Shown one piece after another: positions 59,198 to 64,000 of a stretch of DNA of 64,000 bases. The notes beneath the pieces were generated by a model. It saw only the letters and a program-made list of their open reading frames with translations. It was not told the DNA's origin and did not search any database. Every line of letters begins with the position of its first letter. Position 1 is the stretch's first letter. The translations under genes and the position numbers were made by a program. Origin of the DNA: Salinimicrobium sediminis (GTDB taxonomy: Bacteria; Bacteroidota; Bacteroidia; Flavobacteriales; Flavobacteriaceae); NCBI RefSeq assembly GCF_900215295.1, contig NZ_OCMF01000001.1, forward strand, positions 310,001 to 374,000, given 5' to 3'.

Positions 59198-62100
59198 ATG
59201 ATCCATAAATCGCTACTGGCATTGCTACTGCTAATGTCAACCTCCTTAGTATTTGCGCAGGAAGAAGAAAAGAAAGATGACAAAAAATGGAATGTCAACG
59301 ACCCCTATACCGACGACTGGAATATCAAGGAAGTTCCCCTCAATACCGATGAAGGTACCTGGATGAACCTGGACGTAAGCCCCGATGGAAAGCAGATCGT
59401 TTTTGACCTTTTAGGGGATCTGTACATCATGCCGATAAGTGGTGGAAAGGCTACCGCGCTTACCAGCGGGATGGCTTATGACGTACAGCCACGGTTTAGC
59501 CCAGATGGAAAAAGCATCTCCTATACCAGCGATGCAGGTGGCGGGGATAACATCTGGATCATGGATGCAAACGGCAAGAACGCAAAACAACTTACCCATG
59601 AAAACTTCAGGCTGCTCAACAACGCCGAGTGGATGCCTGACGGGAACGCGATCGTGGCCCGTAAGCATTTTACCTCCGGCCGCTCCCTTGGTGCCGGGGA
59701 AATGTGGATGTACCATTTAGGCGCAGGAAAAGCAGGGATCCAGCTCGTGGAAAAGAAGAACGAGCAACAGGATATGAACGAACCCAGTATTTCCTCCGAT
59801 GGCCGTTATCTTTATTACAGCCAGGATGAGTATCCCGGCGGATTTTTCCAATACAACAAAGATCCCAACAAGCAGATCTATGTGATCAATCGCTACGACT
59901 TTAAAACCGGAGAGATCGACCGAGTAACCGGCGGGCCCGGTGGTGCTGCAAGACCGCAGGTATCCCCTGACGGAAAAAAGCTGGCTTTTGTAAAGCGGGT
60001 GCGCACAAAATCTGTACTGTTCATCCACGACCTGGAAACGGGTGAGGAATGGCCGGTATACGACCAGTTGAGCAAAGATCAACAGGAGGCATGGGCGATC
60101 TTCGGGGTATATCCCGGTTTCAGCTGGATGCCGAACAACAAAGACATTGTGATGTGGGCAGAAGGAAAGATCAAAAAAGTGAACATTGACAACACCAATG
60201 TTTCAGAAATACCTTTCAACGTCGACACCACCATCAAAATAGCTGAAAGCCACCACACCGATCACCAGGTGCATACAGATGAATTTAATCCGAAAGTGAT
60301 CCGTCATGCGGTGACATCCCCCGACGGAAAGACCTTGGTCTTTAATGCCGTGGGTTACCTGTGGAAGAAAAACCTTCCTAACGGAACTCCGCAGCGCATC
60401 ACCGATGCTGAAGAATTTGAATTCGAACCCAGTTTCTCTCCCGACGGAAAGAGCATCGTATATGTGACCTGGAGCGATAACAATATGGGCGCAGTAAGAT
60501 CTATTAGCCTTAACGGCAGAAATTCAAAAAAACTGACTGCCGAAAAAGGCATTTTCAGGAACCCATCTTTCTCCAGTGACGGCAGCATGATCGTCTTCAA
60601 CAAGGAAGGCGGAAACTCTGACCTGGGAAGGACCTTCACCAAGAACCCCGGAATTTACCTGATGAAGGCTTCCGGAGAAAATATGAAAAAGATCCACGAT
60701 GAAGGCGAGTTTGCCATGTTCAACACCAATGATGACCGTATCCTGTTCCAAACAGGCGGGTATTTATTCGGAAACCTTACCAAATCCCTGAAGAGTATCG
60801 ACCTCAACGGAAAGGACGAGCGCACCCACATCGAATCCAAATACGGCGGACGCCTTGTTCCAAGTCCCGACAATAAATGGGTAGCCTTTAGCAACCTGCA
60901 CAAAGCTTACGTTGCTCCGCTTGTTATGACCGGAAAAGCTGTGGAAATAGGGCCTGAAAGCAAAACCCTCCCGGTGAGTCAGCTGGCGAAAGATGCGGGG
61001 ATCAACCTGCACTGGTCGAACGACAGCCAGAATGTACACTGGACATTGGGAGATGAATACTTTACCAATAAGATCACTCAGCGTTTCACCTTTTTAGAGA
61101 ATTCTGTAGATTCCATTCCGCCCATTACTGAAGAGGGAACCAAGATCGGGCTGCAGGTGAAGACAGATGTTCCGAAGGGACAGATCGCTTTCACCAATGC
61201 GCGCATCATTACCATGGACGGCGATAAGGTGATCGAGAACGGAAGTATTGTGATCGAAGGTAACAAGATCGTGCAGATAGGAACAGCTGCTGAAGTGAAT
61301 GTTCCGAAAAACGCGAAGGTTTACGACGTAGCCGGAAAAACCATCATGCCCGGAATGGTGGATGCACATGCTCACATTGGCGCCTTTAGATATGGATTGA
61401 CTCCGCAGCAGCACTGGCCGGCATTTGCCAACCTTGCTTACGGAGTGACTACTGCACATGATCCTTCGGCTTTAAGTGAAACCGTTTTTGGAATGGCCGA
61501 ATTGATCAAAAGCGGGGAAATGGTTGGTCCACGCCTCTACTCCACGGGGATCATCCTGTACGGGGCCGAAGGGGATTTTAAAGCAGAGATCAACAGCCTG
61601 GAAGATGCACGTTCGGCTTTGAGAAGGACCAAGGCTTTTGGGGCGACATCAGTGAAGAGTTACAATCAGCCGCGCCGTGAGCAACGCCAGCAGGTGATGC
61701 AGGCAGCAAAAGAACTCGATATGAACGTGGTGCCCGAAGGGGGAAGTACCTTTTTGCATAACATGAACATGATCGTGGACGGGCATACCGGGATTGAGCA
61801 CAACATTCCCGTGGCGCCGGTTTATAAAGATGTGCTTACCCTTTGGGGCAACAGCAACACCGGCTACACTCCCACACTCATCGTCAACTACGGCGGAATT
61901 AACGGAGAGTATTATTTCTATGACAAGACCAATGTTTGGGAAAATGAAAAACTGCTGAATTTCACTCCGAGGTCAGTAATTGATTCCCGCTCAAGGCACC
62001 GCACGACTTTGCCTGAAGAAGAATATGAGCAGGGACCAATATTGGTTTCAGAAACTGCCAAACAACTTTCTGATGAAGGCGTAAAAGTGAATATGGGTGC

Positions 62101-62479
62101 CCATGGACAAATTCAGGGGCTTGGAGCACACTGGGAGCTTTGGTTGATACAGATGGGCGGCATGAGCAACATGGAAGCCCTAAAGACTGCTACCATCAAC
62201 TCTGCAGAATACATAGGACTGGGCAGCGAGATAGGTTCCCTTGAAGAAGGAAAACTGGCCGATCTTATTGTGATGGAAGAGAATCCGCTGGAGGATATTA
62301 AGAATACCAATACCATCATTTATACCATGGTAAACGGAAGGCTCTATGACGCTGAAACCATGAACGAGATTGGAAACGAGCCAAAGGAAAGGTTACCATT
62401 TTACTGGGAGAACAACCGCTACAATCCTTCTTTGGGATGGCATGAGGAGAGCACGGGGCATGGGTGTATGGCTCATTAA
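59198..62479 (+). CDS. TolB-propeller plus amidohydrolase fusion protein
   Basis: A 1093-residue exported protein (signal peptide about 1-20, SLVFAQE). About residues 40-620 form TolB/WD40-like PD40 repeats (RPQVSPDGKKLAFVKR, HAVTSPDGKTLVFN, EPSFSPDGKSIVYVTW). About residues 670-1080 are an amidohydrolase of the imidazolonepropionase type. The metal motif is DAHAH, with His724 and His726, and late metal ligands occur in GAHGQIQGLGAHWEL. Substrate is unknown. The protein is probably periplasmic and cleaves a cyclic amide or peptide; the propeller would bind or gate. Monocistronic, with a terminator at 62586. Confidence 0.88.
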   Translation: MIHKSLLALLLLMSTSLVFAQEEEKKDDKKWNVNDPYTDDWNIKEVPLNTDEGTWMNLDVSPDGKQIVFDLLGDLYIMPISGGKATALTSGMAYDVQPRFSPDGKSISYTSDAGGGDNIWIMDANGKNAKQLTHENFRLLNNAEWMPDGNAIVARKHFTSGRSLGAGEMWMYHLGAGKAGIQLVEKKNEQQDMNEPSISSDGRYLYYSQDEYPGGFFQYNKDPNKQIYVINRYDFKTGEIDRVTGGPGGAARPQVSPDGKKLAFVKRVRTKSVLFIHDLETGEEWPVYDQLSKDQQEAWAIFGVYPGFSWMPNNKDIVMWAEGKIKKVNIDNTNVSEIPFNVDTTIKIAESHHTDHQVHTDEFNPKVIRHAVTSPDGKTLVFNAVGYLWKKNLPNGTPQRITDAEEFEFEPSFSPDGKSIVYVTWSDNNMGAVRSISLNGRNSKKLTAEKGIFRNPSFSSDGSMIVFNKEGGNSDLGRTFTKNPGIYLMKASGENMKKIHDEGEFAMFNTNDDRILFQTGGYLFGNLTKSLKSIDLNGKDERTHIESKYGGRLVPSPDNKWVAFSNLHKAYVAPLVMTGKAVEIGPESKTLPVSQLAKDAGINLHWSNDSQNVHWTLGDEYFTNKITQRFTFLENSVDSIPPITEEGTKIGLQVKTDVPKGQIAFTNARIITMDGDKVIENGSIVIEGNKIVQIGTAAEVNVPKNAKVYDVAGKTIMPGMVDAHAHIGAFRYGLTPQQHWPAFANLAYGVTTAHDPSALSETVFGMAELIKSGEMVGPRLYSTGIILYGAEGDFKAEINSLEDARSALRRTKAFGATSVKSYNQPRREQRQQVMQAAKELDMNVVPEGGSTFLHNMNMIVDGHTGIEHNIPVAPVYKDVLTLWGNSNTGYTPTLIVNYGGINGEYYFYDKTNVWENEKLLNFTPRSVIDSRSRHRTTLPEEEYEQGPILVSETAKQLSDEGVKVNMGAHGQIQGLGAHWELWLIQMGGMSNMEALKTATINSAEYIGLGSEIGSLEEGKLADLIVMEENPLEDIKNTNTIIYTMVNGRLYDAETMNEIGNEPKERLPFYWENNRYNPSLGWHEESTGHGCMAH

Positions 62480-62585
62480 TGAGACCGCTGGCGCTGTTGG
62501 ATCTTAGATCGCTGCGCTGTGAGATGTGAGACTTACTCTAGCGCGGGAGGAGGCTAGAAACTAGAGTCTAGACTAGAGCAGATTT

Positions 62586-62618
62586 AAAAAGCTGGAACCC
62601 TTTGGGTTTCGGCTTTTT
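62586..62618 (+). terminator. terminator after amidohydrolase gene
   Basis: AAAAAGC, GAACCC/GGGTTT and GCTTTTT form a stem with a T-rich tail. Confidence 0.75.
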
Positions 62619-62720
62619 CTTTTTTTCCGTTTTACCCCTGCCCTTAAGGGAGCCGGAAAAAGAGGTAAAATTTAAAAGCCCCGGAGGGGTGACCCATATT
62701 TGAGGGAGGGATCTTTCCTT

Positions 62721-62866
62721 GGGCTAAAGCCCGGGATTATCTTCATTATTGATCCCGCACCTGAAGGTGCGGGCAATTCATGACTGTTTAATAATTATTA
62801 TGATAAATGAATTGCCTCCGGCTTTAGCCGGAGGATTAAAAATAGCAAGAACAAAAGGCTTTAGCC
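62721..62866. repeat. REP-like palindrome cluster (GGCTTTAGCC type)
   Basis: GGGCTAAAGCCC (62721-62732), CCCGCACCT/AGGTGCGGG (62754-62773), CCTCCGGC/GCCGGAGG (62815-62834) and GGCTTTAGCC (62857-62866). The first and last are an inverted pair over 11 nt. The middle two are each flanked by GAATTGCC or its complement. This is the layout of REP/BIME-like units mobilised by REP-associated tyrosine transposases; no such transposase is in the window. Confidence 0.65.
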
Positions 62867-62922
62867 CAACCTATTCTAATTGCCGATCCTGCATAGAATA
62901 AAATGTAACTTTGCAGCCAATT

Positions 62923-62985
62923 CTGAATCCTGAATTTTGAATTTTGAATAGATCTGACCTTGAACTTTAGACATTAAACTTTGAA
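62923..62985. repeat. nine degenerate heptamers before DUF6122
   Basis: CTGAATC, CTGAATT, TTGAATT, TTGAATA, GATCTGA, CCTTGAA, CTTTAGA, CATTAAA, CTTTGAA in one register. Confidence 0.75.
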
Positions 62986-62988
62986 CCA

Positions 62989-63357
62989 TTGTTGCAAACA
63001 ATTACACATTACTTCCTCCACTTCATCTTCATTGGTGCCATCGCTTACTGGTACGATAAAACCAACTGGAAGAAGTACTGGTTGATCCTGCTGGCTACTA
63101 TGCTGGTTGATCTGGACCATTTACTCGTGACACCTATCTTTTCTCCCGGCCGGTGCAGCATCCGATTCCATTACCTGCATTCAGAATATGCGATCCCATT
63201 CTATTTCCTGGGAGCGATGTTTATAAAGCACAAGATCATTCGGCTGGTGATGATCGGGCTGGCATTTCACATGATCACCGACTTCATCGATTGTGTGTGG
63301 ATGTATTCGAAATGTGAGGAATGTTCTGCAAAAGAGGCATTTGAAGGCTTATGGTAG
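62989..63357 (+). CDS. DUF6122 family membrane protein
   Basis: A 122-residue protein with about four hydrophobic helices (HYFLHFIFIGAIAYWY, KYWLILLATMLVDLDHLLV, FYFLGAMFI, RLVMIGLAFHMITDFIDCVW). The pattern DLDHLLV...FHYLHSEY...HMITDFID places His/Asp residues as in DUF6122, a membrane family of unknown function with metal-like residues. No ATG is available; the frame starts at TTG (62989), consistent with the usual N-terminus MLQTITHYF. Confidence 0.8.
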   Translation: MLQTITHYFLHFIFIGAIAYWYDKTNWKKYWLILLATMLVDLDHLLVTPIFSPGRCSIRFHYLHSEYAIPFYFLGAMFIKHKIIRLVMIGLAFHMITDFIDCVWMYSKCEECSAKEAFEGLW

Positions 63358-63376
63358 AGTTTTAAAGGCCATTTGC

Positions 63377-63404
63377 TTTTAGCCTTTAGCCATTAGTCAT
63401 TGCT
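63377..63404. repeat. four heptamers after DUF6122
   Basis: TTTTAGC, CTTTAGC, CATTAGT, CATTGCT in one register. Confidence 0.6.
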
Positions 63405-63604
63405 CTTATGGTCTTCATATTAACAAAAACAGGTTCCGAGCTTTATCGCCTTTCCCCATTTAACCAATCTCCAATTAACCATTCCTAAATTAACCGTTTC
63501 CCAATCACTATTCCCTAATTTAACTTTTATTAAAAAATCAAAATCCATTATATTTACCAGCGGAGTTTTCACTGCTCCGTCACCAACAGCCAAAAATCTC
63601 TAAC

Positions 63605-64000
63605 ATGCACGTAGCCATTGCGGGAAACATAGGGGCGGGAAAAACGACCCTCACCAAATTACTAGCGAAACATTTTAACTGGGAAGCACAATACGAAGAT
63701 GTACTGGAAAATCCGTACCTCGAGGACTTCTACAATAAAATGGAACGTTGGTCCTTTAACCTGCAGATCTATTTTTTGAACAGTAGGTTCCGTCAGATCC
63801 TCGATATTCGCGAGAGCGGAAAAGCTATTATTCAGGATAGAACTATTTACGAGGATGCGCACATCTTTGCTCCCAACCTGCATGCAATGGGCCTTATGAC
63901 CAATCGGGATTATGAAAACTACAAATCCCTGTTTGACCTGATGGAAAGCGTAGTTAAAGGTCCCGATCTTTTGATCTACCTGCGCAGCAGCATTCCCAAT
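63605..64000 (+). CDS. deoxynucleoside kinase (partial, runs off right edge)
   Basis: 132 codons from ATG 63605 to the window end. The P-loop is GNIGAGKTT. Next are the substrate-binding WSFNLQIYFLNSR region and the DRTIYED catalytic motif (dNK family DRS-like). The rest, DAHIFAPNLHAMGLM and YKSLFDLMESVVKGPDLLIYLR, is also characteristic. It should phosphorylate deoxynucleosides (dA/dG type in many bacteria) for nucleotide salvage. C-terminal part including the lid is missing. Confidence 0.9.
   Translation, partial: MHVAIAGNIGAGKTTLTKLLAKHFNWEAQYEDVLENPYLEDFYNKMERWSFNLQIYFLNSRFRQILDIRESGKAIIQDRTIYEDAHIFAPNLHAMGLMTNRDYENYKSLFDLMESVVKGPDLLIYLRSSIPN

Larger units (their letters stand above)
62480..62988. 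other. 509-bp gap with terminator, REP-like cluster and heptamers
   Basis: Contains a terminator (62586-62618), four palindromes (62721-62866) and heptamers (62551-62571 CTAG type and 62923-62985). No gene was found. Confidence 0.7.

Overview
The window looks like chromosomal DNA of a marine or soil Flavobacteriaceae (Bacteroidota), close in flavour to Gramella/Salegentibacter. This is inferred from gene content, not from a search. The evidence is a SusC/SusD pair, a gliding-type GldA ATPase, many lipoproteins with short lipoboxes, DUF3857 and DUF6122 family proteins, and Bacteroidota promoters of the TTG-N21-TAnnTTTG type. No rRNA, tRNA, CRISPR array, insertion sequence or phage gene was seen.

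Region 1 (1-18091) is a polysaccharide utilisation locus read right to left. Its order is a membrane-anchored LuxR-type sensor-regulator, SusC, SusD, a two-LamG surface lipoprotein, two tandem GH144-type glucanase lipoproteins, an alpha/beta-hydrolase esterase, a GH43 enzyme with a discoidin-like domain, a GH3 beta-glucosidase and a DUF4886 lipoprotein that runs off the left edge. The GH144 pair plus GH3 suggests a beta-1,2-linked glucan, with GH43 and the esterase removing decorations. Four GATGTAG/CTACATC boxes lie upstream of susC and are candidate operators.

Region 2 (18212-32500) is housekeeping: polyprenyl diphosphate synthase, rlmN, queA, aroA, a MazG-like protein, two transglutaminase-like DUF3857 proteins, dtd, rsgA, a DAHP synthase/chorismate mutase fusion and prephenate dehydratase. 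Upstream of pheA is a 24-codon leader with seven consecutive aromatic codons (WYYFYFY). A perfect terminator follows it just before the pheA start, with a 7-nt antiterminator complement. This is a classical attenuator.

Region 3 (32501-41978) holds gldA (+) facing a leftward sulphur/methionine operon (metY-metX-hom-osmC-pagL-like-DUF2807), with metK diverging from it. The 5' leader of metY contains two tandem attenuators. Each has a Met/Cys-rich leader peptide (NMMCMMW, then MMMCCMMCMMC), an antiterminator complement and an intrinsic terminator, all behind a good promoter. Together with the pheA leader this is the most notable regulatory content of the window.

Region 4 (42004-64000) is a mosaic of short units: acyl-CoA dehydrogenase, 2-hydroxyacid dehydrogenase, universal stress protein, a His-rich TPR lipoprotein, a DUF5117-type metalloprotease, a serine/threonine dehydratase, a CPBP protease, a GT39-type glycosyltransferase, a leucine-rich-repeat lipoprotein, an intact VOC protein beside a VOC remnant, a TolB-propeller/amidohydrolase fusion, DUF6122 and a partial deoxynucleoside kinase.

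Intergenic DNA is unusually structured. Many gaps carry degenerate tandem heptamers with different units, palindromes of several families, a recurring TCAAAAATGCCATTTTTGA-like palindrome, and a 97-bp leader duplicated in front of two lipoprotein genes.
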